Below are positions 1-6,776 of a stretch of DNA of 7,973 bases, in pieces. This stretch comes from an uncultured Bacilli bacterium. Lineage in GTDB: Bacteria > Bacillota_I > Bacilli_A > RF39 > UBA660. The stretch covers positions 1-7,973 of the forward strand of contig CALVXT010000058.1 of the NCBI GenBank assembly GCA_944371545.1, read 5' to 3'. The stretch's first letter is position 1; each line of letters starts with the position of its first letter. The notes beneath the pieces are model-generated. The model did no database searches. It worked only from the letters and a program-made list of their open reading frames with translations, and was not told the origin of the DNA. The position numbers and the translations under genes are program-made.

Positions 1-817
1 TAGTATAGCAGCTAATGAGAATGCAAGTATGTTTGATGTATTAAGTAGTCCTAAAGAGTTAGAGTTTAAGAATTTGGTTCTTGAGTTACAAAAATCAAGT
101 GAATCTTTATCTTTAACTGAATTGGTGGATGAAGTTTTAGAAAAATCTGGAATGAAGAAAGAGCTTGAGATGGATACTTCTTTGGAAAGTGAACTTCGAT
201 TGGATAACTTAATGGAATTTCGAAGTATTACGAAAACTTATGAAGATACAACAGGAAGTGTTGATTTAGGAGATTTCTTAGAAGAAATTAGTTTAGTCGC
301 GGATATATCTGAGCATAAAAATAGTGATGATGTGGTAACTTTAATGACTATGCATAGTGCTAAAGGTCTTGAATTTCCTATTGTTTTTTTAGTCGGTATG
401 GAAGAAGGATTGTTTCCACATCAAAATAGTTTTAATGAAGAAGATGGAATTGAAGAAGAACGTCGTCTTTGCTATGTTGCAATTACACGAGCAAAAGAAC
501 GATTATATTTATCTAATGCAAAATCTAGAATGATGTATGGTCAGACGAACCGCAATATGCCGAGTCGTTTCATTGAGGAAATTGACGATCAATTATTGGA
601 GAAAGATTTTCCAGAAATTCAAGAAAAAGTTATTCATAAAGAGGAAATGTATACTGATGAAGACGTTTCTTACAATATTGGTGACGTTGTTATGCATACG
701 ATTTATGGTCGAGGTGTTGTTGTTGGTGTTGATAAGTCTTTGGTAACCATTGCTTTCTCTAAACAGTATGGGATCCGTAAACTTATGAAAAATCATAAGA
801 GTATAAGAAAGGTTTAA
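1..817 (+). CDS. pcrA: ATP-dependent DNA helicase PcrA (UvrD/Rep family), C-terminal part, 5'-truncated by window edge
   Basis: PcrA is a superfamily 1A 3'-5' DNA helicase used in nucleotide excision repair, plasmid replication and removal of RecA and RNA polymerase obstacles. Only about the last 271 residues are present. The reading frame is open from base 2, and the upstream residues (SIAANENAS) continue the family alignment, so the ATG at 29 is internal and not the start. Helicase motif V is visible at about 344-391 (MTMHSAKGLEFPIVFL), followed by the family-typical GMEEGLFPH. Motif VI is at about 452-496 (EEERRLCYVAITRAK), with the arginine that contacts ATP. After a short acidic/lysine linker, about 671-814 encodes a Tudor-like C-terminal domain (GDVVMHTIYGRGVVVGV ... 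YGIRKLM). In PcrA/UvrD this domain is known to bind RNA polymerase. The stop codon lies one base before the next ATG, which suggests translational coupling. The identification is firm; the gene is simply cut by the window. Confidence 0.96.
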   Translation, partial: SIAANENASMFDVLSSPKELEFKNLVLELQKSSESLSLTELVDEVLEKSGMKKELEMDTSLESELRLDNLMEFRSITKTYEDTTGSVDLGDFLEEISLVADISEHKNSDDVVTLMTMHSAKGLEFPIVFLVGMEEGLFPHQNSFNEEDGIEEERRLCYVAITRAKERLYLSNAKSRMMYGQTNRNMPSRFIEEIDDQLLEKDFPEIQEKVIHKEEMYTDEDVSYNIGDVVMHTIYGRGVVVGVDKSLVTIAFSKQYGIRKLMKNHKSIRKV

Positions 818-818
818 T

Positions 819-1625
819 ATGAAAGAAAATACACAAATTGTAACACGAATGCAATTAAGTAGGAAATCCCAAAAAAATATTTTTCAAATTTCTCAACTTT
901 TATCTTCTGATTTTTCCGGAAAAATTGTTTTTGAAAAAGCAAAAGATAAATGGCAATTAAATTTTTGGACAGAAGATTCGTTGATTTTTACTGTTATTTC
1001 TAAAGAAATGGAAGATTGTTTATATATTTTGAAAGAATGGTTAATTAAAATAAATGATTCTAAACTTCTTTCATCAAAAATTGTTCATGTTGATAATCGT
1101 TATTTCTTTAAAGCTCAAACTATTTATCAAACTTTTGATTATGAAAATGTAAGTTTAGATAATATTTTTAAAAAATTTCATTTTGATAAAAGACAAAATG
1201 AATTAGTTTGTCCTTCAATTTCATGTTTGCAAACTCCTGGGGAAGTTACTCCGATAAAGATTATGGCTTTAGAAGAAAGTATCTTAGCTGGAGATTTAGA
1301 TTTTGTAATGAAATTTAGTGATCAAAAAAGTCAATCTTTTTTGAATTGTGTAGATACATCGAGGTTATATTTAATTGATTTTCCTTTGTTTGAAAATTTT
1401 TCTGATATACTTCTTGCTTCTTTTTTATTTAACCATTCTGTTTTTTCTTTAAGAGTTCGTGTTACTGATAATGTTTTATATGAAGCTTGTTTAGAAGATG
1501 AAAGCGGAAATACATTGCTCAGAACGCGATATTCTTCTATTATGGGAGCAATAATGGCACTTAATCATGAAATCAAAAAATATATTATTCGAGGAAATTT
1601 TATTTTAAAAAAAGTAAAGAATTAA
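819..1625 (+). CDS. Unrecognised 268-aa cytosolic protein between pcrA and the nucleotidyltransferase
   Basis: I do not recognise this protein. It starts one base after the pcrA stop, with a good Shine-Dalgarno AGAAAGG at 806-812 and a 6-nt spacer, so it is very likely real and co-translated with pcrA. There is no signal peptide and no convincing membrane span. The most hydrophobic stretch (about residues 188-212, FPLFENFSDILLASFLF) is broken by charged and polar residues. The composition suggests a mixed alpha/beta soluble fold. The N-terminus is basic (RMQLSRKSQKN, residues 10-20). Two cysteines sit close together (VCPSISC, residues 130-136), with others at 67, 177 and 224, but there is no CxxC pair. 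No nucleotide-binding or nuclease motif is seen. Codon use matches its neighbours, so recent transfer is not indicated. Its place after pcrA suggests co-expression with DNA-repair genes, but no function can be inferred from the sequence. Confidence 0.85.
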   Translation: MKENTQIVTRMQLSRKSQKNIFQISQLLSSDFSGKIVFEKAKDKWQLNFWTEDSLIFTVISKEMEDCLYILKEWLIKINDSKLLSSKIVHVDNRYFFKAQTIYQTFDYENVSLDNIFKKFHFDKRQNELVCPSISCLQTPGEVTPIKIMALEESILAGDLDFVMKFSDQKSQSFLNCVDTSRLYLIDFPLFENFSDILLASFLFNHSVFSLRVRVTDNVLYEACLEDESGNTLLRTRYSSIMGAIMALNHEIKKYIIRGNFILKKVKN

Positions 1626-1628
1626 TTG

Positions 1629-1634
1629 AAAGGA
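1629..1634 (+). promoter_or_regulatory. Ribosome binding site that decides the nucleotidyltransferase start
   Basis: AAAGGA lies 9 nt before the ATG at 1644. It sits just downstream of an in-frame TTG at 1626 that would otherwise lengthen the protein by six residues. A start codon directly abutting its own ribosome site is not plausible, so 1644 is preferred. Confidence 0.7.
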
Positions 1635-1643
1635 AAGATAATT

Positions 1644-2558
1644 ATGAAACATTTAACACTTGTAGTTATGGCAGCTGGTATGGGAAGTCGATTTGGAGGT
1701 CTTAAACAAATTACTCCGGTAGATCAGGATGGTAATTTTTTAATTGATTATTCTGTTTATGATGCGATACGAGCTGGTTTTGAAAGAGTTGTATTTATTA
1801 TTAAGAAAGAAAATCTAGAAGATTTTAAACAAACAATTGGGAAGAGATTAGAGGATAAAATAGAAGTTTGTTATTCTTTTCAAGAAATGAAAAATGTGCC
1901 TTCTTTTGTAAAAATTCCTGAAGATCGGGTAAAACCTTGGGGGACTGTTCACGCTATTTTAAGTGCTAAAGATGCAATACTTGATTCTTTTGCGGTTATA
2001 AATGCAGATGATTTTTATGGTTCTGATTCTTATAAAATAATTGCAGATTATTTAAAAACTTCTGATTCTTCTAATGAACATATCTCTATTCCTTATCCAT
2101 TTTGTAATGTTTCAAGTCCTTATGGTTTTGTTAAACGTGGTGTTTTGTTTTTTGAACAAAATAAAGTTCAAAAAATTTTAGAGTGTAATGTTGGATATCA
2201 AGATGGTAAAGTTTTAGCAAAACCATTAGATGGAAGTGAGCCTTTTTTTATCGAAGAAGATCATCCTGTTTCAATGAATATTTTTGGATTTAAAAAGAGT
2301 ATTTTGCCAAAGTTGGAAGAGTATTTTGTTACTTTTATGAAAAAAAATCAAGAAAATTTGGAATCTGCAGAAGCTTTATTACCAATTTTCTTAGAAGAAT
2401 ATTTAGAAAAAAATGAATTTGAATTAATTTATCAGACAAGTAAAGGCACTTGGCTTGGAATGACTTATAAGGAAGATTTGGAGGAAGTAAAAAAGAAAAT
2501 TAATGAATTAAAGATGAATGGGGAATATCCAGATCATCTTTGGCAAGAATATCATTGA
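1644..2558 (+). CDS. NTP-transferase-fold nucleotidyltransferase (sugar-1-phosphate / phospho-alcohol type)
   Basis: This is a 304-aa member of the NTP_transferase (GT-A-like) superfamily, which joins an NTP to a phosphorylated sugar or alcohol and releases pyrophosphate. The N-terminus carries the signature MAAGMGSRFGGLKQ (residues 9-22), a glycine-rich loop plus basic residues for the NTP phosphates. A WGTVHAI segment (99-105) corresponds to the base/substrate-contact GTxHA motif. NADDFYG (120-126) supplies the metal-binding aspartate. The C-terminal half has SMNIFGF (210-216) and TWLGMTYKEDL (269-279), features I associate with an uncharacterised Bacillota group annotated only as nucleotidyltransferase. 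No left-handed beta-helix (hexapeptide) acyltransferase domain is fused. The start at 1644 is chosen by ribosome-site spacing. The gene ends 11 nt before ligA, whose ribosome site overlaps its stop. The substrate is not determinable here. Products feeding cell-wall, teichoic acid or capsule precursors are possible by family knowledge only. Confidence 0.88.
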   Translation: MKHLTLVVMAAGMGSRFGGLKQITPVDQDGNFLIDYSVYDAIRAGFERVVFIIKKENLEDFKQTIGKRLEDKIEVCYSFQEMKNVPSFVKIPEDRVKPWGTVHAILSAKDAILDSFAVINADDFYGSDSYKIIADYLKTSDSSNEHISIPYPFCNVSSPYGFVKRGVLFFEQNKVQKILECNVGYQDGKVLAKPLDGSEPFFIEEDHPVSMNIFGFKKSILPKLEEYFVTFMKKNQENLESAEALLPIFLEEYLEKNEFELIYQTSKGTWLGMTYKEDLEEVKKKINELKMNGEYPDHLWQEYH

Positions 2559-2562
2559 GAGG
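2557..2562 (+). promoter_or_regulatory. Ribosome binding site of ligA, overlapping the upstream stop codon
   Basis: GAGAGG lies 7 nt before the ATG at 2570 and shares two bases with the TGA stop (2556-2558) of the nucleotidyltransferase gene. It fixes the ligA start at 2570 and not at the in-frame TTG at 2540, and it suggests translational coupling. Confidence 0.8.
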
Positions 2563-2569
2563 TGTTTTT

Positions 2570-4576
2570 ATGCTTGAAGAAAAAAGGCGAAGAGTTAAAG
2601 AATTAACGGAAATTTTGGAAAAAGCTAATTATGAGTATTATGTATTAGCTAATCCAACTTTAACTGATCAAGAATTTGATAAATATATGAGAGAACTTGA
2701 GGAACTTGAAAATGAATATCCAGAATTAGCTAGTCCAACTTCGCCAACAAAAAGAGTTGGAGGAGAGGTTATTGATAAGTTTCAAAAAATTCGTCATAGT
2801 ATCCCCATGCTTTCTTTACCTGATGTTTTTAATGAAGATGAGATTCGAGAATTTGATGAGAGAATACGGAAAGCTGGTTTTGAGCCGGAATATGTGTGTG
2901 AATTAAAAATTGATGGATTAAGTGGTTCTTTTCATTACGAAGATGGTGAGCTTGTTACAGGCGCTACTAGAGGAGATGGAGTTGTCGGGGAAGATATTAC
3001 GCACAATGTTAAGACGATTCGCAGTATTCCACTTCGTTTGAAGGAAGATATTGATATTGAAGTTCGTGGCGAGATTTATATGCCAAGGAAAGTTCTCTCT
3101 AAATTAAATCAAGAACGAGCAGAACTGGATTTACCTTTATTTCAAAATTGTCGGAATGCCGCGGCAGGTTCTATTAGACAGTTAGATTCTAAAATCGCTG
3201 CTGGAAGAGGTCTTGATACGTGGATTTATCATTTGCCTAATCCAGAAGACTATGGAATTAAAACGCATTATGAAGCTTTAGAATTTATGAAGAATTTGGG
3301 ATTTAAAGTAAATCCGGCTAATCGATTAGTTAAAGATATTGACGGAATTTTAAAGTTTATTGATGAATATGCGGAGAAAAGAAGTAGCCTTACTTATGAT
3401 ATTGACGGGGTTGTTATTAAAGTCAATGATTTGGCAATGCAAGATGCTTTAGGTTTTACTTCTAAACATCCAAGATGGGCTATTGCTTATAAGTTTCCTG
3501 CTGAAGAAGTTTTAACTAAATTAACGGATATTATTTTCACTGTTGGAAGAACAGGAAGAATTACACCAAATGCTGTGTTAGAACCAGTTATTGTTATGGG
3601 GTCGACGATTAAACGCGCTACTTTACATAATGAGGATTATGTTTTAGAAAAAGGTTTGAAAATTGGAGATATTGTATCCATTCGTAAAGCTGGAGATGTC
3701 ATACCGGAAGTAGTTGAAGCAAAGATTGAAAGACGTACTGGAAACGAAAAAGATTTTGTTATGATTAAAAATTGTCCAATATGTGGTAGTGAACTTTCTA
3801 AAAAGAAAGGTCAAGTGGATTATTTTTGTATGAATCCAAAGTGTCCAGCAAGACATATCGAAGGACTTATTCACTTTTGCAGTCGTAAGGCAATGAATAT
3901 TGATGGTTTAGGTGAAAGAATTGTTGAAGATTTCTTTAATTTAGGCTTTATTAAAGCTATTCCAGATATTTATCATTTAGAAATTCATAAGAAAGATTTG
4001 CAAGAATTAGAAGGTTATGGTAAGAAAAGTATTGAAAATTTATTAGAGGCTATTGAAACTAGTAAGAAGAATAGTTTAGAAAGACTTTTATTTGGTCTTG
4101 GCATTGAAGGAATAGGTGATAAAACGGCTCTTGTTTTGGCAAGACATTTTAAAACTTTAGATGCTTTAATGAGTCAAACAGAAGAAGATTTGAAATCTTT
4201 AAAAGATATTGGACCTATTCTTGCTCATAATATCGTTTCTTATTTTCAAAATGTGGATAACCAAGAACTTATTCACACTTTAAAGGAATTAAGACTTAAT
4301 ATGAATTTTTTAGGTTCAGGCGAAAAATATCATGAACTTATTACTGACAAAAGATTTGTTGTTACTGGAACGATTTCCTTCATGGGTAGAGATGAGATTG
4401 AAGGTGTAATTGAAAGCTATGGAGGACACGCGAGTGGTAGTGTATCTTCTAAAACGAATGTAGTAATTGTTGGTGAAAAACCTGGAAGTAAGGCTGATAA
4501 GGCTCAAGAATTAGGAATTGAAATTTGGGATGAAGGTAGACTTTATTCTTTGTTTGAAGAATTAGGAGAAGTATAA
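2570..4576 (+). CDS. ligA: NAD-dependent DNA ligase LigA
   Basis: LigA seals nicks with 3'-OH and 5'-phosphate ends during Okazaki fragment joining and repair. It uses NAD+ as adenylate donor and is essential in most bacteria. From the ATG at 2570 the product is 668 aa, the same length as the Bacillus subtilis enzyme. Domains in order: NMN-binding domain Ia (about 1-60, with NYEYYVLANPTLTDQEFD); adenylation domain with the catalytic lysine K113 in ELKIDG (111-116), GATRGDG (131-137), DGVVIK (279-284) and WAIAYKFP (303-310); OB fold (about 315-395); a four-cysteine zinc finger (C402, C405, C420, C425); helix-hairpin-helix repeats (about 440-570, including GIEGIGDKTA and LKDIGPILA); and a C-terminal BRCT domain (about 588-668, with VVTGTISFMGRDEI and W653). 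All key residues are present, so the enzyme should be active. Placement downstream of pcrA matches the common Bacillota arrangement, but here two extra genes separate them. Confidence 0.98.
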   Translation: MLEEKRRRVKELTEILEKANYEYYVLANPTLTDQEFDKYMRELEELENEYPELASPTSPTKRVGGEVIDKFQKIRHSIPMLSLPDVFNEDEIREFDERIRKAGFEPEYVCELKIDGLSGSFHYEDGELVTGATRGDGVVGEDITHNVKTIRSIPLRLKEDIDIEVRGEIYMPRKVLSKLNQERAELDLPLFQNCRNAAAGSIRQLDSKIAAGRGLDTWIYHLPNPEDYGIKTHYEALEFMKNLGFKVNPANRLVKDIDGILKFIDEYAEKRSSLTYDIDGVVIKVNDLAMQDALGFTSKHPRWAIAYKFPAEEVLTKLTDIIFTVGRTGRITPNAVLEPVIVMGSTIKRATLHNEDYVLEKGLKIGDIVSIRKAGDVIPEVVEAKIERRTGNEKDFVMIKNCPICGSELSKKKGQVDYFCMNPKCPARHIEGLIHFCSRKAMNIDGLGERIVEDFFNLGFIKAIPDIYHLEIHKKDLQELEGYGKKSIENLLEAIETSKKNSLERLLFGLGIEGIGDKTALVLARHFKTLDALMSQTEEDLKSLKDIGPILAHNIVSYFQNVDNQELIHTLKELRLNMNFLGSGEKYHELITDKRFVVTGTISFMGRDEIEGVIESYGGHASGSVSSKTNVVIVGEKPGSKADKAQELGIEIWDEGRLYSLFEELGEV

Positions 4577-4580
4577 GCTT

Positions 4581-5459
4581 ATGAGTGAGAAAGAGAAACA
4601 GAAGTTTTTACGTGATGTTCAAGATTTTTGGGAGAAAGATGTTGAAATAAAAAAAATTCTTATGGATTTATTGAAGGCTGAGAGTTCAATGAATGGCGTT
4701 TATCAAATGCAAAGATATGTAAATCTGTTGCGAAGAACTACAAATAGTTTGGAAGGTATATTTAAAAAAATAATTCCTTTATTAAAAGGAATTCCTAGTA
4801 ATTTGATGTTGGATTTTGTTACAAAGTTTTTTGCACAAATACAAATTGAAATAGAGAGTTGTGATTGTACGGCACCTGGGATTCGTAAGTTAGTAACTAC
4901 TCGTTTTTCTGATATGAAAGAATCTTTTTTAAATGTTGTTAATCAAAATTGTGTTGCATGTTATTTATGGTTTGATTTGAAGAGTATTGTGAAAGAGTGT
5001 ACTTCTATTAATGAATTGTTGCATTTTTATCATGCTTATATTATAAACAATTTAGATTATACTCAAGTTTTTCCTTTAATTTCTAAGAAAAATAATGTGA
5101 TACTTTGTGGAAATTCAAATTCTTTTTCTGAACAGATTTTTAATAAATTTCCAGATGACATTGATAGTTCTTATGTGGACATTTTTTCTTGTACACCAGA
5201 ATTGGTTTTTATGATTGTTCGTGATTATGGTCATGCAACTTCATTAAAAATCTCTCAAGTCGACAATGGAATTGATATTGAATATTTTATTCCTAAAGCT
5301 ATTAATTTTGATAAGATAGCTAAATTGCCTGGTATTAGCAGAATGAATGCATCTACTCAGCTTGGCTGGGCGACAGGTTTTTTTCACGGAGAAGTAGATG
5401 ATCTTGGAAATTTTATTAGAAAAATTCCTACGAATATGGATTATGAAATAAAGTATTAA
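4581..5459 (+). CDS. Unrecognised 292-aa protein downstream of ligA
   Basis: I do not recognise this protein. The ATG lies 4 nt after the ligA stop. AGGAGA (4564-4569), inside the end of ligA, gives an 11-nt spacer, so translation is probably coupled to ligA. The first roughly 90 residues look helical and charged (EKEKQKFLRDVQDFWEKD, then repeated Leu/Ile spacing). A cysteine-bearing middle follows, with CDC (94-96) and CVAC (124-127) and further cysteines at 140, 176 and 204. The C-terminal part looks like mixed alpha/beta (KNNVILCGN at 170-178; GWATGFFHGEVDDLGNF at 262-278). There is no signal peptide or membrane helix, and no recognisable enzyme signature. The CDC and CVAC pairs could bind a metal, but this is speculation because their spacing fits no zinc finger I know. 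Codon usage is like that of the neighbours. In B. subtilis the gene after ligA encodes a lipoprotein; this product has no lipobox and is not that protein. Confidence 0.85.
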   Translation: MSEKEKQKFLRDVQDFWEKDVEIKKILMDLLKAESSMNGVYQMQRYVNLLRRTTNSLEGIFKKIIPLLKGIPSNLMLDFVTKFFAQIQIEIESCDCTAPGIRKLVTTRFSDMKESFLNVVNQNCVACYLWFDLKSIVKECTSINELLHFYHAYIINNLDYTQVFPLISKKNNVILCGNSNSFSEQIFNKFPDDIDSSYVDIFSCTPELVFMIVRDYGHATSLKISQVDNGIDIEYFIPKAINFDKIAKLPGISRMNASTQLGWATGFFHGEVDDLGNFIRKIPTNMDYEIKY

Positions 5460-5466
5460 TATGATG

Positions 5467-5475
5467 AAGGAAGGA
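5467..5475 (+). promoter_or_regulatory. Strong ribosome binding site of the broken 5483 gene
   Basis: AAGGAAGGA lies 7 nt before the ATG at 5483. It supports that ATG as a real gene start even though the frame closes after 59 codons. Confidence 0.7.
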
Positions 5476-5482
5476 ATTTGAT

Positions 5483-5662
5483 ATGGTTAGTTTTGCTATT
5501 TATTTAGCTGTTGGAAAAGTGTATTCTAAATATCATACAATTCTTGATGAAAGGGGATTTGTAAGAGGAATTATTGCACCGGATTTAGTGGATAATAAAG
5601 ATCAATCTCATTATACCTTAAAGAGCCGTGGAAATTCTTTGGAAAAGTCATCTAAAGAGTAA
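5483..5662 (+). CDS. Upstream fragment of the frameshifted gene (59 aa)
   Basis: This is the 5' half of the broken gene, and the part that carries the ribosome site. It encodes 59 residues holding GIIAPD (residues 29-34) and SHY (42-44), candidate metal-site segments. The last ten or so residues (from about SRGNSLEK onward) are probably out-of-frame or linker sequence before the premature TAA. It is unlikely to be a functional stand-alone protein. Confidence 0.35.
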   Translation: MVSFAIYLAVGKVYSKYHTILDERGFVRGIIAPDLVDNKDQSHYTLKSRGNSLEKSSKE

Positions 5663-5999
5663 GGTAAATTTAAGAAAATTTTTAGAAGAAAATAAAGTGG
5701 ATTCTGATTATGAACCAGGAGTATTTTTGCATTTATTAACGGATTATGAATTTTTTACAAATTTTTTTGACAAGAATTATATTCGAAATGTTTCTTATGA
5801 TGATTTTTGTAAAGATTTATATTATAGTTATGATCAGACAAATGAATATTTAGAAAAAAAATATTATTTGAATTATTATGATTTTGAAGTTTTTTTAAAA
5901 CAAAATATAAAAAAGGATAATCAAGAAAAAGAAATGAAATTAAAAAAAACTTTTGCAAATATTTTACCTTTAGAAAAGCTTGATTTATTTATTGAATGA
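5628..5999 (+). CDS. Downstream fragment of the frameshifted gene (123 aa from a GTG)
   Basis: This is the 3' half of the broken gene. An automatic caller would start it at the GTG at 5628, but no convincing ribosome site precedes that codon and it overlaps the upstream frame by 35 nt. The product is rich in Asn, Lys, Tyr and Phe. It carries FLHLLTDYEFF at about residues 33-43 and a charged C-terminus (KKDNQEKEMKLKK). It lacks the N-terminal segments found in the upstream frame. Independent expression by reinitiation after the 5660 stop is possible but weakly supported. Confidence 0.4.
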   Translation: MEILWKSHLKSKVNLRKFLEENKVDSDYEPGVFLHLLTDYEFFTNFFDKNYIRNVSYDDFCKDLYYSYDQTNEYLEKKYYLNYYDFEVFLKQNIKKDNQEKEMKLKKTFANILPLEKLDLFIE

Positions 6000-6040
6000 A
6001 TAGGTAAAGTTAATTTAACTCAATTAAAAGATGATATTAT

Positions 6041-6075
6041 AAAAAAGAATAACTTGTGAAAAGCTATTCTTTTTT
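6041..6075. terminator. Bidirectional Rho-independent terminator between the pcrA-ligA operon and trmB
   Basis: AAAAAAGAATA (6041-6051) pairs with TATTCTTTTTT (6065-6075). The stem continues, after one A-C mismatch, with CTT/AAG around a 5-nt loop (6056-6060). The stem is flanked by an A-tract on the left and a T-tract on the right, so the transcript from either strand ends in a U-tract. It lies between convergent genes and overlaps the trmB stop codon (6074-6076). The stem has few G-C pairs, as expected in such an AT-rich genome. Confidence 0.8.
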
Positions 6076-6712
6076 AATCTTCGAAACGTGCATCTACATA
6101 ATAGATAGGTCGTCCTTCTTTAAAGTATTGTTTTTCATAATTGGTCATAATATTTGGAATTGGGTTTTCATCATGATGTAGGTCTAGGCTTACTCTTTTA
6201 AAAGTATACCAATAATTAGATAATGTTTCTAGAGAATATGCAAAGAAACCTTTATTATCGGTTTTTAAAATAATATGTTTTTGCTTTTTAAAAATTTTAT
6301 CATATTTTTTAAGAAAACTTACATGAGTAAATCTTTTCTTTTCATCAATTTTTTTAGGCCAAGGATCACAAAATGTTAAATAAATTGTGTCTATTTCTTT
6401 TTGAAAAACATTATCTACTTCCTCAGCATTGCAATTGATTAGTTTTAAATTTGGAAGATTTTTGTTTGTTAAGTTTTCTACAGCTCTTACCATTTGAGAA
6501 TCAATTGCTTCTAATCCGATAAAGTTTATATTTGGATAACTCTTAGCCATATCAATAATGAAATCTCCTCTTCCCATACCTAATTCTAAATAAATTGGAT
6601 TTTTGTTTTTAAAGAGTGTTTGCCATTTTCCTTTGTAATTTTTGGGATCATTAACTACATAGGGACAGCTTTTTACAATTTTATCTGCATTTTTAATTTT
6701 GATATATTCCAT
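6074..6712 (-). CDS. trmB: tRNA (guanine-N7-)-methyltransferase TrmB
   Basis: TrmB transfers a methyl group from S-adenosylmethionine to N7 of G46 in the tRNA variable loop. The start is the ATG whose complement is at 6710-6712, 7 nt from a GAGGAG ribosome site; an upstream ATG at 6805 is rejected because the promoter lies between. The product is 212 aa, close to the 213 aa of B. subtilis TrmB. Visible features: NYKGKWQTLF (25-34), SAM-binding motif I LELGMGRGDF (42-51), FIGLEAI (64-70, acidic residue for the SAM ribose), FCDPWPKK (114-121) with the conserved Asp116, KTDNKGFF (150-157), and TNYE (190-193), which completes the active site. One oddity: after DPWPKK the family normally has RH before the basic run, but here it is ID (122-123). 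The rest of the fold is intact, so activity is likely. The gene is convergent with the operon on the left and divergent from the insertion sequence on the right. Confidence 0.96.
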   Translation of the reverse strand: MEYIKIKNADKIVKSCPYVVNDPKNYKGKWQTLFKNKNPIYLELGMGRGDFIIDMAKSYPNINFIGLEAIDSQMVRAVENLTNKNLPNLKLINCNAEEVDNVFQKEIDTIYLTFCDPWPKKIDEKKRFTHVSFLKKYDKIFKKQKHIILKTDNKGFFAYSLETLSNYWYTFKRVSLDLHHDENPIPNIMTNYEKQYFKEGRPIYYVDARFED

Positions 6713-6719
6713 AGTTTTT

Positions 6720-6725
6720 CTCCTC
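6720..6725 (-). promoter_or_regulatory. Ribosome binding site of trmB
   Basis: GAGGAG on the - strand (CTCCTC on +) lies 7 nt before the ATG at 6712. It decides the start against the longer frame that opens at 6805. Confidence 0.85.
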
Positions 6726-6737
6726 GTTTCTTTTTTT

Positions 6738-6765
6738 ATTATATCATAAGCTTTCTTTATTTGAA
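6738..6765 (-). promoter_or_regulatory. Extended -10 promoter of trmB
   Basis: On the - strand, TGATATAAT gives a perfect -10 (TATAAT, 6738-6743) with the extended TG one base upstream (6745-6746). A weak -35, TTCAAA (6760-6765), sits 16 nt upstream. It is a sigma-A type promoter, and transcription should start a few bases before the trmB ribosome site, leaving a very short leader. Confidence 0.65.
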
Positions 6766-6776
6766 AGTTACAGTTC

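Larger units (their letters stand above)
5483..5999 (+). pseudogene. Frameshifted small protein, resembling zinc-dependent phospholipase C-like family (about 171 aa if restored)
   Basis: Two overlapping reading frames look like halves of one protein. The upstream frame starts at 5483 with a strong ribosome site and reads VSFAIYLAVGKVY ... VRGIIAPDL (about 27-35) ... SHYT, ending at a TAA at 5660-5662. The downstream frame, shifted by one base, continues with SKVNLRKFLEENKVDSDYEPG and the motif FLHLLTDYEFF and ends at 5999. The downstream frame is closed by a TAA at 5619-5621, so the switch must fall between 5622 and 5659. Removing one A from the AAAA run at 5643-5646 joins them into a continuous frame of about 171 aa. 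The order 'G..APD ... SHY ... LHLLTDY' matches my memory of small Bacillota proteins in the zinc-dependent phospholipase C-like group, where these His and Asp residues bind metal. Homology is recalled, not computed. It could be a true pseudogene, a sequencing indel, or, less likely, programmed frameshifting. It is last in the operon. Confidence 0.6.

Noticed and set aside
29..31. ATG at 29 as the start of a 262-aa protein
   Set aside because: The frame is open to the left edge and the residues before it fit PcrA. The protein lacks helicase motifs I-IV, so it is a truncated pcrA and not a short gene.
2556..2558. TGA read as tryptophan (Mycoplasma code)
   Set aside because: Tryptophans in conserved positions use TGG, and TGA at 2556 falls exactly at the end of the nucleotidyltransferase, just before the ligA ribosome site.
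2540..2569. TTG at 2540 as ligA start (10 extra residues)
   Set aside because: It overlaps the upstream gene and has no ribosome site. The ATG at 2570 has GAGAGG at 7 nt and gives the standard LigA N-terminus.
5636..5646. Programmed +1 frameshift site like that of prfB
   Set aside because: The shift direction fits, but no in-frame stop codon follows a slippery CTT codon and no upstream Shine-Dalgarno-like stimulator is seen at the right spacing. A simple indel is the more economical explanation.
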